Of a stretch of DNA of 64,000 bases, positions 9,287-19,695 are shown piece after piece; the first letter of the stretch is position 1, and each line of letters starts with the position of its first letter. The notes under the pieces were generated by a model, which was not told where the DNA came from, made no database searches, and saw nothing but the letters and a program-made list of their open reading frames with translations. The position numbers and the translations under genes were made by a program. Source of the stretch: Devosia lucknowensis (lineage in GTDB: Bacteria; Pseudomonadota; Alphaproteobacteria; Rhizobiales; Devosiaceae); NCBI RefSeq assembly GCF_900177655.1, contig NZ_FXWK01000001.1, positions 1,674,001 through 1,738,000 on the forward strand, given 5' to 3'.

Positions 9287-10322
9287 GCTGGCGATCATCG
9301 CCGACGACCTTACGGGAGCTCTGGACGCTGCCGCGCCCTTCGCCGCACGCGGGATTGCGACGGCAGTTGCGCTCGGCAACGGGTCGCTGCCCGAAGCGAT
9401 CGCCAGTGGGGCACGTATCGTCGGCGTCTCGACCGACAGCCGCGAAATCGCGCCCGAGGCAGCAGCAGCCGCCGTGCGCCGGACGCTTAGATCGCTGTCG
9501 GATGGTACGCGCATCTTCAAAAAGGTGGATTCCCGCCTCAAGGGCAATATCGCCGCCGAACTCGACGTCCTACCCCACGGACGCAGTCTCGTGGTTCCGG
9601 CTATTCCCGATTTCGGCCGCGTGACACGCGCCGGTCACATCGAGGGCTTTGGCGTCGGGACCCCGATCGATATCGCCTCACGCCTGGGCAACCATGCGCT
9701 GAGGGCAGATATCCCCGATGCGATGACGCCGGCCGATATCGAGCGGGCCCTCGAGCATCAGTACGATCTCGTCATCGGCGCGCGCGGCCTCGCTGAAGCA
9801 ATGGCGCAAATGATGGCGCCGGACGCCGGCGCGCGGCCCACCCCTCTTCCAGGCGGCAGAGCCTTCTGCGTCATCGGCTCGACCGACCCCATCACCATGA
9901 CCCAGTTGGCAGACCTGCGCGCCAGCGCCGGGGAGATGGCAGACCTCGTCGCCCCCAACGGCGTCGCCCCGACATCTGCCGGGGACTTACGGCTGACCCT
10001 GATCCAGGCAGCGCAGGGAGCGGACGAACTGGACGGCAAGGCCGTCGCTGCCGCCCTGGCCGCATCGCTGCGGCGCTTCTCGCCGGGAAAGGGCGACCTG
10101 CTCGTCCTTTCTGGCGGCGCCACGGCGCAGGTCATTCTCGAGGCGATCGGGATCGATATGCTCATTCTCTTGGGAGAAGTGCAGCCCGGCCTGCCCATCG
10201 CGCAAGCGGGCGGCTTGACTGTGGTCACGAAATCGGGCGGTTTTGGCGCACCGGACTGCCTCAGCCGTCTACTTGCCCCCTATGCCAGCGCCAGGAGCCC
10301 AGTGCAGTCTCATGTCGGATAG
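9279..10322 (+). CDS. DUF1537 four-carbon acid sugar kinase family protein
   Basis: ATP-dependent kinase family that phosphorylates acid sugars such as D-threonate or D-erythronate at C4. The N-terminal domain starts with IIADDLTGALDAAAPFA; the C-terminal nucleotide-binding domain has VLSGGATAQVILEAIGI and ends with the family-type VTKSGGFGAPD. At 347 residues it is shorter than the roughly 410-430 usual for the family, but both ends are intact, so it looks compact rather than broken. The start at 9279 is set by the 8-bp overlap with the ATPase stop. With the pdxA2-type gene on the other arm it makes the known kinase-dehydrogenase pair. Confidence 0.88.
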   Translation: MAELAIIADDLTGALDAAAPFAARGIATAVALGNGSLPEAIASGARIVGVSTDSREIAPEAAAAAVRRTLRSLSDGTRIFKKVDSRLKGNIAAELDVLPHGRSLVVPAIPDFGRVTRAGHIEGFGVGTPIDIASRLGNHALRADIPDAMTPADIERALEHQYDLVIGARGLAEAMAQMMAPDAGARPTPLPGGRAFCVIGSTDPITMTQLADLRASAGEMADLVAPNGVAPTSAGDLRLTLIQAAQGADELDGKAVAAALAASLRRFSPGKGDLLVLSGGATAQVILEAIGIDMLILLGEVQPGLPIAQAGGLTVVTKSGGFGAPDCLSRLLAPYASARSPVQSHVG

Positions 10323-11010
10323 TTTGGTCGGCCGCCGCAGCCTTGCCGATACGGTGTTCGAGCGCATCCAGCGCTCCATCAAGTCGGGCGCCTATGCCGT
10401 CGACGAACGCTTGCCCACCGAGCATGCCCTGGCCAGCGAATTCCAGGTGTCGCGCCCCGTCATCCGCGACGCCCTGCAGCGCCTCAGGGACCAGGGCCTG
10501 ATCTATTCGCGGCGCGGCGCGGGTAGTTTCGTGCGCGAACAGGGCGTGCGCGAGCCGCTCGGCTTCGGGCAGATGGAGAACCTTTCCGATCTCCAGCATT
10601 GTTACGATTTCCGCCTGACCATCGAGCCGGAAGCGGCCGCCGTGGCAGCCAGACGGCATACCCCCGAGTCCCTGCAGAAAATCCGGACAGCGCTGAACCT
10701 CCTGCGCGACGCCACCAACCGCCAGGCCCACCGCGCCGACGCCGATTTCATGTTTCACCTCAGCATCGCGCAGGCCGCAGGAAACCCCTATTTCGTCACG
10801 GCGATGCAGGCGCTAGAGGAGCACATCGCGGTGGGCATGCGCCTGCACGGCCTGTCGCTCAAGAGCACGACCGATGGCCTGGCGCGCGTGCTGGTCGAGC
10901 ATGCCGACATACTCGCGGCGATCGCGGCCTCTGACGCCGAGCTGGCGCATAACCTGATGCGCGACCACCTGCAGGGGTCGCGGGACCGCCTGTTCCTGCC
11001 CCAGCGCTGA
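10312..11010 (+). CDS. FadR-family GntR transcriptional regulator
   Basis: DNA-binding regulator of 232 residues: winged-helix GntR domain at about 12-80 (LPTEHALASEFQVSRPVIRDAL) and an all-helical FCD ligand domain after about residue 95. The ATG at 10312 overlaps the kinase stop by 11 bp, so it is the last gene of the rightward operon and probably its autoregulator. It would respond to a pathway acid or phospho-acid; the palindrome at 4010-4026 is its most likely operator. It converges on the carboxylesterase gene, whose stop lies 3 bp beyond. Confidence 0.9.
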   Translation: MSDSLVGRRSLADTVFERIQRSIKSGAYAVDERLPTEHALASEFQVSRPVIRDALQRLRDQGLIYSRRGAGSFVREQGVREPLGFGQMENLSDLQHCYDFRLTIEPEAAAVAARRHTPESLQKIRTALNLLRDATNRQAHRADADFMFHLSIAQAAGNPYFVTAMQALEEHIAVGMRLHGLSLKSTTDGLARVLVEHADILAAIAASDAELAHNLMRDHLQGSRDRLFLPQR

Positions 11011-11013
11011 GCG

Positions 11014-12437
11014 TCAGGGAAAGGTCGCGTAGAGCGGCTCGTCCGGGATGAAGGCGGGCCAGTCGCAGGTGCCGTTTCGCGCAAACCCCAACAGCGTCCG
11101 CGTCATCCGTCTGGCGAGCACTGCCGCCGCACTGTCGCCGTCTGCGAGCGGCGTATTGGCGAGACTGCCAAAGACAAACGGTTCGTCGAACCCGTGCGCG
11201 GCGCCGAGCTTGCCGCCCTCGAAGGCCGGCACCCACTCGAACTGATAGCCAATACCTGTGCCGCCGGAAGCGGCATGAGCCGCGAGGGTCTTCAGTGCCG
11301 GATCGCGATAAATGGCGCGCGAGAGGAAGATTTCTTCGTATTGGGTGAAGCCGAGGCCGGGTTGCTCGGCTTCCAATGCCGCCAGCGCCGCCTCGGCGTC
11401 GTCAGGCCGGAACCGGCCGATGGATGCCAGCAAGGCCTCCCGGCTCGTGACGTCGGGCATCATGCCGAAGGCATACCACATGCGCGCTTCGTCCCGGGTC
11501 CAGCCGGTGACGATCCGATGCGCGGCGAACCGGCCGGAGGCAAGTCCGTCCAGCGGGTGTCGCTGCAGGCTCGCCCCGTCGAGAACGATCCCGAAGGTGC
11601 GGCCACCGGGCGCGTTACGCTCGCCGAGATGGGTGGCGAGGACCTTGTCCTGAACCTCGAGAATGGTTTCAACAGGCAGCGCCTCGAGCGCTGCGACATC
11701 GCCTCTGGCCACGCCCGCCCTGTCGAGGAAATCGTCGGCCAGCGCTGCCGCGGTTTCGGGAGCAATGATGCGGCTGGCAGGGCCGCTCATGAGCCAGACG
11801 CGGCGGTAAAGATGGTCGATGCCATCCACCCCGAACAATGCTGAAATGGTGAAAGAGCCCGAGGACATGCCGGCCAGCGTCACGTTATCGGGGTCGCCGC
11901 CGAAGGCCGAGATATTGTCATGGACCCAGTGCAGGGCCGCGACGAAGTCGAGCATGCCGCGATTGGCAGCGGCGTAGTCCGACCCGAAGGCATCGCCCAG
12001 CGCCAGGAAACCCAGGGCGCCGACGCGCATATTGGGCCGGACCAGGACGACGTCGCCATCCTGCGCGAAGGCCTCGTCGCGGTGGAACGTACCGTGGGCG
12101 GAACCCGTCTGGAAGCCGCCACCGAAGGCATGGACGATGACCGGTCGGCGCCGGTCGTCGGCTTTGGGCGTATAGATATTGAGGTTGAGGCAATCCTCGC
12201 CGGTTTCGAACCCATCGCCTCTCGGCGCCCAGGCCGGCATGGTGCGCTTGACCTGCGGCGGCGCGAAACCGAAGTGCGTGGCATCAACCAGCCCACTGTG
12301 CTCCACCGGCACGGGTGGCCTGAACCGTAGCGGACCGATGGGCGGTTCGGCGTAGCGAATGCCGGTGAAGCGCTCGCCCAGCGCCGTGCGCAGGCCACGA
12401 TACTGCGCCTCGCGGCTGCGGACGTCGATGGTCTCGC

Positions 12438-12441
<4 letters not shown>
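11014..12441 (-). CDS. Type-B carboxylesterase
   Basis: Alpha/beta hydrolase of 475 residues, last gene of the second importer operon. It shows GEDCLNLNIYTP near residue 81, the nucleophile elbow GMSSGS (about 186-191) and the catalytic-histidine segment AAHGFDEPFVFG near 435. The oxyanion-hole motif is altered: residue 106 is Phe in AFGGGF where family members have HGGGF. No signal peptide is present, so it would act on the imported compound in the cytoplasm. The ATG at 12441 overlaps the upstream ATPase stop by 4 bp. The substrate is unknown; an ester taken up by the adjacent transporter is the inference. Confidence 0.9.
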
Positions 12442-13378
<937 letters not shown>

Positions 13379-13382
<4 letters not shown>

Positions 13383-14398
13383 GCGCTTGCCTCCAGGGGG
13401 TGCCAGCAGCGGATGTCGGTTTTGCCATGCGGGGCCAGCGCAGGACGCGTGGCGCATTGCGCGTCGGCCCGGGTGCAGCGCGGCGCGAAGCGGCATCCAG
13501 AGGGCCACTGCCCCACAGGAGGCACGGTGCCGAGGATAGGCGTCAGCCGCGTGCGGCCATCGTCATGGGCCGGCACGGCATCGATAAGGCCGCGGGCATA
13601 GGGATGAGCCGGACGATGAACGACGTCCTCGCTGCGGCCGCGCTCGACAACGTCGCCAGCATACATGACCACCGCGCGATCACAGAAATCGCCAACCACT
13701 TCAAGGTCATGGGTGATGAACAGCATGGCGAGGTTCAACTCGCGGCGCATATCATCGAGGAGGTCGAGCACCTGTGCCTGGATGGTGACGTCCAGTGCCG
13801 TCGTCGGCTCGTCGGCAATGATGAGCGACGGCCCGCAGGAAATGGCGAGGGCGATCATGACGCGCTGGCGCATGCCGCCCGAGAGTTCGTGCACATAACC
13901 CTTGAGGATGTCGCGCGCACGCGGGATGCCGACGCGGTCGAGCAGTTCCGCCGCGCGATCCGTCGCGGCCGATTGGCTGAGCCCGAGATTGTGCTTGAGC
14001 GTATCGGTCATCTGCCTGCCGATGCTCAGCGTCGGATGCAACGCCGTCATCGGCTCCTGGAAGATGAACCCCATATGCCGTCCGCAAAGCTTGCGCCGGT
14101 CTTTCGGCGACAGGCCCGAAATGACCTTGCCGTTGAGGGTGATAGTGCCGCCGATCTCAGCATTCTCGGGCGCGATGCCCATGATGGCGCTGGCGGTGAT
14201 GGACTTGCCACAGCCGCTCTCGCCCACCAGTGCAACGGCCTCGCCGGCACGGATGGCAAAGGATACATCCGTGACGATGGGCAAGAGGCCATCGGCGTTG
14301 CGGAATGAGAGGCTGAGGTTTTCGACCTCCAGCACGGTCCTGGGATCGGCTGAAGGCGAAACCCTGTCGGCCGGCATTGGGGCAATATGCGCGGTCAT
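13379..14398 (-). CDS. Oligopeptide-type ABC transporter ATPase, DppD type
   Basis: ATPase of 339 residues with Walker A GESGCGKS, signature LSGGMRQRV, Walker [13 protein letters not shown] and the C-terminal oligopeptide/dipeptide domain [13 protein letters not shown]. Start and stop each share an ATGA overlap with the neighbouring transporter genes, so the unit is translationally coupled. Confidence 0.94.
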
Positions 14399-15339
14399 TG
14401 GTAGCGTATCCGGGGATCGAGAAGGGCGTAGATGAGGTCGATGATAAGGTTCAGAACCGCAAGGACCAGCGAAATGGTCAGGACGCCGCCTTCAACCAGC
14501 GGATAGTCGCGCCGACCGACAGCCTCGACGAGCATCCGCCCAAGACCGGGCAGCGCGAAGATGATCTCGATGGCCACAGCGCCGCCGAGCATATAGCCGG
14601 CAGAAAGGCCCGCGACGGTCACGACGGGCATGGCGGCGGTACGCATGGCGTAGCGGCCGATCACCGTCTTTTCCGGCAGGCCCTGGGCCCGCGCGGTGGT
14701 GATGTAGGGCTCGTTGAGCACGTCGAGCATGGACGAGCGCATCATGCGCGTCATCAGGGCCGACTGGCGGACACCCAATGCGAGCGCCGGCAGAAAAATG
14801 GTGGCGCCAAACGCGATGAGACCAGCATCAGGCGGATTGTAGCCCGCGACCGGGAACCAGCGCAGCGTGACGGAAAACAGGAAGATCAACAGCAGCGCAA
14901 ACCAGAATTCGGGCAGCGAGATGCCGAGCACCGCCGTGGTGACGACGCCGCGATCGATCGGCTTGTTCCGGTTCATCGCTGAAATCAGGCCCATGGTGAC
15001 ACCGATGGCGATAGCGAGGGTCAGGGCCACCAGCGTCAGCAGGATCGTGACGGTGGCATAGCGCGGAATGATCTGCATCACGGGCTCGCGGAAGAAGATC
15101 GAATTCCCCAGGTCGAGCGTGACTATGCCCTTGAGCCAGATGAAGAACTGGATCCAGATCGGTTGATCGAGCCCCAGTTGCGTCCGCAGTGCCGCGATCT
15201 GTTCGGGTGTTGCCTGATCGCCCAGCATCATGCCGGCCGGATCGCCCGGTGACAGGCGGAGCAGCAGGAAGACGAGGATCAGCGGTACGAAGATCGTGGG
15301 CAGGATAAGGAGAAAGCGTTTGCCGAGATAGCGCAGCAT
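14395..15339 (-). CDS. ABC transporter permease, DppB type
   Basis: Inner-membrane permease of 314 residues with the DppB-type N-terminus (first helix about 9-29, then LRLSPGDPAGMMLGDQA) and EAA-like loop EPYITTARAQGLPEK. The ATG at 15339 begins 1 bp after the upstream stop. In this operon the DppC-type permease is encoded before the DppB-type one, the reverse of the common order and of the first importer here. Confidence 0.93.
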   Translation of the reverse strand: MLRYLGKRFLLILPTIFVPLILVFLLLRLSPGDPAGMMLGDQATPEQIAALRTQLGLDQPIWIQFFIWLKGIVTLDLGNSIFFREPVMQIIPRYATVTILLTLVALTLAIAIGVTMGLISAMNRNKPIDRGVVTTAVLGISLPEFWFALLLIFLFSVTLRWFPVAGYNPPDAGLIAFGATIFLPALALGVRQSALMTRMMRSSMLDVLNEPYITTARAQGLPEKTVIGRYAMRTAAMPVVTVAGLSAGYMLGGAVAIEIIFALPGLGRMLVEAVGRRDYPLVEGGVLTISLVLAVLNLIIDLIYALLDPRIRYQ

Positions 15340-15340
15340 G

Positions 15341-16243
15341 TCAGCGCCTCCGTGCCAGGCGCGGATCGAGAATATCGCGCAGACTGTCGCCCAGAAGATT
15401 GAGGGCAAGGATGGTGAGCATCAGCGCCAGACCCGGGAAAATGACGATCCAGGGCGCCTGGGCGATGTAGTTGCGGGCTTCGGTGAGAGCGTTACCCCAG
15501 CTCAGCTCCTTAGGGCCGATGCCGACGCCGATGAAGCTGAGACCGGCTTCTCCAAGCACTGCGGCCGAAAAGATGAACGACGCCTGCACCAGAATGGGAG
15601 AGGAAACGGCAGGAAGAATATAGCGGGTGAAGAGACGCAGCGTCGGCACGCCCACTGAGCGTGCAGCTTCGATCATCTGCAATTCGCGCACCACCAGCAC
15701 CTGACCGCGCACGATGCGCAGGGACGGTGCGATCAGCACGATGGAAAGCGAGGTCACGACAGTCGTCATGGACGGACCCATGATGCCGGCGGCCGCCGTA
15801 GCCAGAACAATGCCCGGGAAGGCCATGAGGCCATCGACCAGCCGCATCAGCACGACGTCGACCTGGCGGTAAAAGCCGGAAATGGCGCCGAGGACAACGG
15901 CGATCGACATGGAGATGACGGTGACGACAAGGCCGACGAGCAGCGACGTGCGTCCGCCATGGAGCACCATGTTGAACATGTCGCGGCCGAGATTGTCCGT
16001 TCCGAAGAAATGCTCGGCGCCGGGCGGAATGAAACGGTCGGCAGGGCTTACCTTGAGCGGATTGCCCGGTGCAAGCACCGGCGCGAGGATCGCACCCAGG
16101 GAAATGACCAAGAGGATGGCGATGGAGACCATCGCCGTGGGATTGGCCAGAAGCCGCTGCCAGACCGACTTGTTGGTGGTGACGAAGACTTCTTCGTCAC
16201 CACCGGTCAGGCGGTCGGGAGATATCGCCTGAGGAACGCTCAT
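15341..16243 (-). CDS. ABC transporter permease, DppC type
   Basis: Inner-membrane permease of 300 residues. The N-terminal OppC-type segment has a helix at about 36-56, followed by HFFGTDNLGRDMFNM, the family hallmark. It starts 2 bp after the binding-protein stop, so no regulatory hairpin separates the two, unlike in the first importer. Confidence 0.93.
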   Translation of the reverse strand: MSVPQAISPDRLTGGDEEVFVTTNKSVWQRLLANPTAMVSIAILLVISLGAILAPVLAPGNPLKVSPADRFIPPGAEHFFGTDNLGRDMFNMVLHGGRTSLLVGLVVTVISMSIAVVLGAISGFYRQVDVVLMRLVDGLMAFPGIVLATAAAGIMGPSMTTVVTSLSIVLIAPSLRIVRGQVLVVRELQMIEAARSVGVPTLRLFTRYILPAVSSPILVQASFIFSAAVLGEAGLSFIGVGIGPKELSWGNALTEARNYIAQAPWIVIFPGLALMLTILALNLLGDSLRDILDPRLARRR

Positions 16244-16245
16244 GT

Positions 16246-17814
16246 TCAGTTCGCCGCCGGCGGTGCGACGTTGTAGAAATCGTAGCCGCGCGCCGGGACG
16301 CGAGCCGGATTACCAACGCCTTCACGGATGCCGTACATGTTGGATTCCGTACCGTACTTGACCCATGGGAACTGGTCATAGGCCAGTGCATGGATTTCCT
16401 CGAAGATTTCCTTGCGCTCATCGGGATCGATGGTCGAGGCCAGCTTGTCCATCAGCTCCATCTTGGTCGGGTCGGTCCAGAAGCCGGGATAGGTGGCGTT
16501 GAGGTAGGCGATCGAGGTCGGATCGACATAGGTCGGCAGGAAGCTCGAGAAAGCGTCCATCTGCGCGGAGTCGGCGCGGGCCTGGATGTAGTTGGCCATC
16601 GGCGATTCCACGATTTCGACGTTGATGCCGTATTCCTCGAGCTGCTGGGAAGCGGTGATCGCGGTCAGGTAGTGCTTCTGGTACTGCTCGGATGCCACCA
16701 GCCAGCGGATCGGCTCGCCATTGTAGTTGGAGGCGGCGAGGTATTCCTTGACCTTGTCCGGGTTCGGCGTGCCGAAGCCTTCGGGGACGCCAGCAGTGGT
16801 GTACCAGAACGAGTTGGGATCGGGGATCCAGCTCGGATCGAGCGTGTAGAATTCGGGATTGCCGACCGAGGCGAGCATGATCGGCTCCATCTCGAGGGCG
16901 TAGTAGAAGGCGCGGCGCAAGTTGACGTCGGCCATCGGGCCGTCCTTGGTGTTCAGCACCACGGCCAGCGACTGATTGTTGGGCACGACGACCGCTTCGG
17001 TGTTCGGGTCGTTCTGCAGCGCGTCGTAGAAATCGGTCGGCAGTTCCATGGCGATGTCGATTTCGCCCGTGATCAGCGAGTCACGACGCACCGAGGCTTC
17101 CGGCATCAGGCGAAGCTGGATGGTATCGGCATAGGCGTGCTTGGCGCCAGCAGCGGCCGACGAGGGTTCGCTACGCGACTGGTAGTCTTCCCAGCGGGTG
17201 AGCGTCGCGCCCTGGTCGGGCGTGTAGCTGCTGATCGTGTAAGGGCCGGTGCAATCGAGATTGCGGGCCGCTTCGGTCGGGCTGGCGCCTTCGAGCGAAG
17301 CCTGCGACAGGATAATGGCCTGCTGGCCGGCAAGAATGCCCGGCAGGATCGGCGTCGGCGTATTGAGATTGAACTGGATCGTGCGGTCGTCGACGGCCTC
17401 GATGGAGTCGGTCACGCCCTTGAACGAAGCGCCGATGCCCGCGGATTCGCGGAAGCGGTCGAGCGAGGCGACGACGTCGGCCGAGGTCAGGTCCGCGCCG
17501 GACTGGAACTTGAGACCGTCGCGCAGGGTGACGGTGAGGGTCTTGCCGTCTTCGCTATATTCGAAGCTGTCGGCAAGCATGGGCTGTGGCGTCCAGGATT
17601 CATCGACGCCGAAGAGGCCTTCGCAGGCGATCGAGGCGGTGAGCCAGTTGACGCCGAAGGTGGTGACCACTGGATCGGGCGACGGCGCCATCTGCGAAAT
17701 GCCGATGCGCAGATTGCCGCCGCGCTGCAGGTCCTGCGCCAATGCCGGCTGCGCGGCAACGACGGCGAGCGAAGCGCCGGCAAGCAGCATGCGCTGCAAG
17801 GTCTTGGTGTTCAT
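16246..17814 (-). CDS. ABC transporter solute-binding protein, family 5
   Basis: Periplasmic binding protein of 522 residues with a signal peptide of about 26 residues (AVVAAQPALA cleavage region). Family motifs include VTLRDGLKFQSGADLTSADV near residue 90. The start at 17814 lies behind GGGAGGAAG; reading further upstream to 18207 merely runs across the AtuA-like small gene in another frame. It follows that small gene by 19 bp and precedes the DppC-type permease. The ligand is not predictable from sequence; the neighbouring AtuA and esterase genes argue against a simple dipeptide. Confidence 0.93.
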   Translation of the reverse strand: MNTKTLQRMLLAGASLAVVAAQPALAQDLQRGGNLRIGISQMAPSPDPVVTTFGVNWLTASIACEGLFGVDESWTPQPMLADSFEYSEDGKTLTVTLRDGLKFQSGADLTSADVVASLDRFRESAGIGASFKGVTDSIEAVDDRTIQFNLNTPTPILPGILAGQQAIILSQASLEGASPTEAARNLDCTGPYTISSYTPDQGATLTRWEDYQSRSEPSSAAAGAKHAYADTIQLRLMPEASVRRDSLITGEIDIAMELPTDFYDALQNDPNTEAVVVPNNQSLAVVLNTKDGPMADVNLRRAFYYALEMEPIMLASVGNPEFYTLDPSWIPDPNSFWYTTAGVPEGFGTPNPDKVKEYLAASNYNGEPIRWLVASEQYQKHYLTAITASQQLEEYGINVEIVESPMANYIQARADSAQMDAFSSFLPTYVDPTSIAYLNATYPGFWTDPTKMELMDKLASTIDPDERKEIFEEIHALAYDQFPWVKYGTESNMYGIREGVGNPARVPARGYDFYNVAPPAAN

Positions 17815-17833
17815 GTTCTTCCTCCCTTGGTCC

Positions 17834-18214
17834 TTAGGGGACCGTTTGCAATGCGGGCTGGGGCGTTTGGCCGCCGCCCGGTTCGACCGGCACCAGGACA
17901 TCGAGACCCAGTACGAGATAGCTGAGGCACTTGCCGTGCGTATCGACGGCAAGGCTGGAATTGACGCCGCCCTCGAGCGCATCCTCGATGACGAAGTTGA
18001 GGGCGCCGAGTTTGGGCAGTTCATAGCGCTGGACGTCGGTGACGCCGCGATGGGCGAAAAGGGCCGCCACGCGCTCGGCCGTGACCTGATCGCGCAGGAT
18101 CGGCCAGTACCGCTCGTCATAGGCGATGACGTTGACGTTGAGCCGGTTGCCCTTGTCGCCCGAACGCCCGTGTGCGATGGCGTGGAGCTTGGTGACGCGT
18201 GTTCCACCGCTCAT
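17834..18214 (-). CDS. AtuA-like small protein (stand-alone C-terminal AtuA-type domain)
   Basis: Protein of 126 residues opening VTKLHAIAHGRSGDKGNRLN, the signature of the domain found at the C-terminus of long AtuA proteins. Its ATG overlaps the stop of the AtuA-family gene by 4 bp, so the two are translated as a pair and probably form a complex. No biochemical activity is established for this domain. Confidence 0.85.
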   Translation of the reverse strand: MSGGTRVTKLHAIAHGRSGDKGNRLNVNVIAYDERYWPILRDQVTAERVAALFAHRGVTDVQRYELPKLGALNFVIEDALEGGVNSSLAVDTHGKCLSYLVLGLDVLVPVEPGGGQTPQPALQTVP

Positions 18215-19575
18215 GATTGCGCCTCATGGAAATGGAAGCTCGGCGAGACGAGATCGCGCTCCACGAGATGGGACAGCGTGCGCACGCGAGGCCGCACGCT
18301 CTGGCGCACGCCGCCGCCGCCGGCCGGCCCGCAGCAATAAAGCGCGTTCACTTCCTGCACCGCCCGCTCGACGTCCTTTTGCGACGCGGCACCGAAGGCG
18401 AAGCGGACGCGGTAGTCGCCTGAAGGCGTGTCGTCGAATTCGGCGAGAAGGTCGCCATGGTCGGAATCGAAGGCGCTGACCGTGCCGAAGATATCGGCGC
18501 GATGGCGCACCTGCAGGGCGCGCTTTTCGATGCGCTCGTTGATCGTGGTGATGGCGAGCTTGGCCCGGGCCAGGGCATTCGAGCCGGCGTAGGAGATTTC
18601 GGCCTCGCCCAGCCAGTCGCCGTAAAAGCTGACGGTAGCCTTGAGCTTGGCGGGTGCAGCATGGCCCCTGGCGCCGGAAACCCGGACGCGATCGGGACCG
18701 ACCTCTGCCAGTTCCACGCCGGTGACATCGAGCGTCACGTCGGGGGTGAGGTAGGAGGACGGATCGTGGATCTCGTAGAGCAGCTGTTCCTTGACGGTCC
18801 TGAGGTCGACCACGCCACCCGTGCCTTCGGCCTTGGTGATGACGAAGCTGCCATCGGCTTCGACCTCGGCAATCGGGAAGCCGATATTGGCCGTATCGGG
18901 AACATCCTTGAAGCCGGGATCGGCGAAGAACCCGCCCGAGACCTGCGACCCGCATTCGAGCAGGTGCCCGATCAGCGTGCCGGCGGCCAGGCGGTCGAGA
19001 TCGTTCCAGTCCCAGCCGAAATGGGCCACCAGCGGCCCCAGTGCCAGCGCCGGATCGGCCACGCGGCCGGTGACGACAACCTGCGCACCGGCGAGGATAG
19101 CGTCGGCGATGGGCTTGGCCCCGAGATAGGCGTTGATGGCGATGACGTCGCCATCGAGATCGGGGAGGCGGCCGTCGCCCTCCCAGCGCTCGGTCGCATC
19201 GAGGTCGATGCGGCCTGCGAGATCGTCGCCAGCGACGACGGCGATCCGCAGTCGGCCAAGGCCCAACCGGTTCGCGATATCCTGGATAGCGTTGGCCGCG
19301 GCGGGCGGATTGGCCTGGCCGAAATTGCCGACGATGGTAATGCCGGCCGCGACGCACTGGGCAAGCACGGGTTCGAGCAGATCCTCGAGCAGCGGCTCGT
19401 AGCCCTTGGCGGGGTTGTTGCGTTTGGCGATCTGTCCAAGGGCGAGCGTGCGCTCTCCGAGGGTCTCGAAGATCACGGCGCCGCCCTGCCCTGCGGCAGC
19501 GATCGACGCTACCACGGACTGCGGCGCATCGATCCGATCGCCCGAGAAACCTGCACCACTGCCGATACGAACCAC
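18211..19575 (-). CDS. AtuA family (DUF1446) protein
   Basis: Protein of 454 residues with the family N-terminus VRIGSGAGFSGDRIDA, then IVGNFGQANPPAAANAI near 80 and VTGRVADPALALGPL near 170. AtuA was named from acyclic terpene utilisation in Pseudomonas, but its reaction is unknown and the family is far wider than terpene users. The start is a GTG at 19575, 5 nt after GGGAGGA. It is the first gene of the minus-strand operon and faces the GntR gene across two perfect palindromes. Here the C-terminal domain is a separate gene. Confidence 0.87.
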   Translation of the reverse strand: MVRIGSGAGFSGDRIDAPQSVVASIAAAGQGGAVIFETLGERTLALGQIAKRNNPAKGYEPLLEDLLEPVLAQCVAAGITIVGNFGQANPPAAANAIQDIANRLGLGRLRIAVVAGDDLAGRIDLDATERWEGDGRLPDLDGDVIAINAYLGAKPIADAILAGAQVVVTGRVADPALALGPLVAHFGWDWNDLDRLAAGTLIGHLLECGSQVSGGFFADPGFKDVPDTANIGFPIAEVEADGSFVITKAEGTGGVVDLRTVKEQLLYEIHDPSSYLTPDVTLDVTGVELAEVGPDRVRVSGARGHAAPAKLKATVSFYGDWLGEAEISYAGSNALARAKLAITTINERIEKRALQVRHRADIFGTVSAFDSDHGDLLAEFDDTPSGDYRVRFAFGAASQKDVERAVQEVNALYCCGPAGGGGVRQSVRPRVRTLSHLVERDLVSPSFHFHEAQS

Positions 19576-19598
19576 AACGATCCTCCCTGATCGCTGAT

Positions 19599-19622
19599 AT
19601 CATCGAGATGATTATCGATAAT
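19599..19622. promoter_or_regulatory. Two overlapping perfect palindromes in the atuA-gntR divergent gap
   Basis: ATCATC-GA-GATGAT (19599-19612) and ATTATCGATAAT (19611-19622) are both perfect and share two bases. They lie 24 bp upstream of the AtuA-family start and 74 bp upstream of the regulator start, the expected place for an operator of the divergent GntR protein. Confidence 0.55.
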
Positions 19623-19695
19623 GTCAACGATGATTGTGTGGCTGTGGAACTCTGGCTATGGTGAAGCGACCAAATCAGCTGGAGCCGGCCTATCG

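Noticed and set aside
17815..18207. Apparent fusion of the AtuA-like small gene with the binding protein
   Set aside because: The extension is a different frame of the small gene; the signal peptide at 17814 marks the real start.
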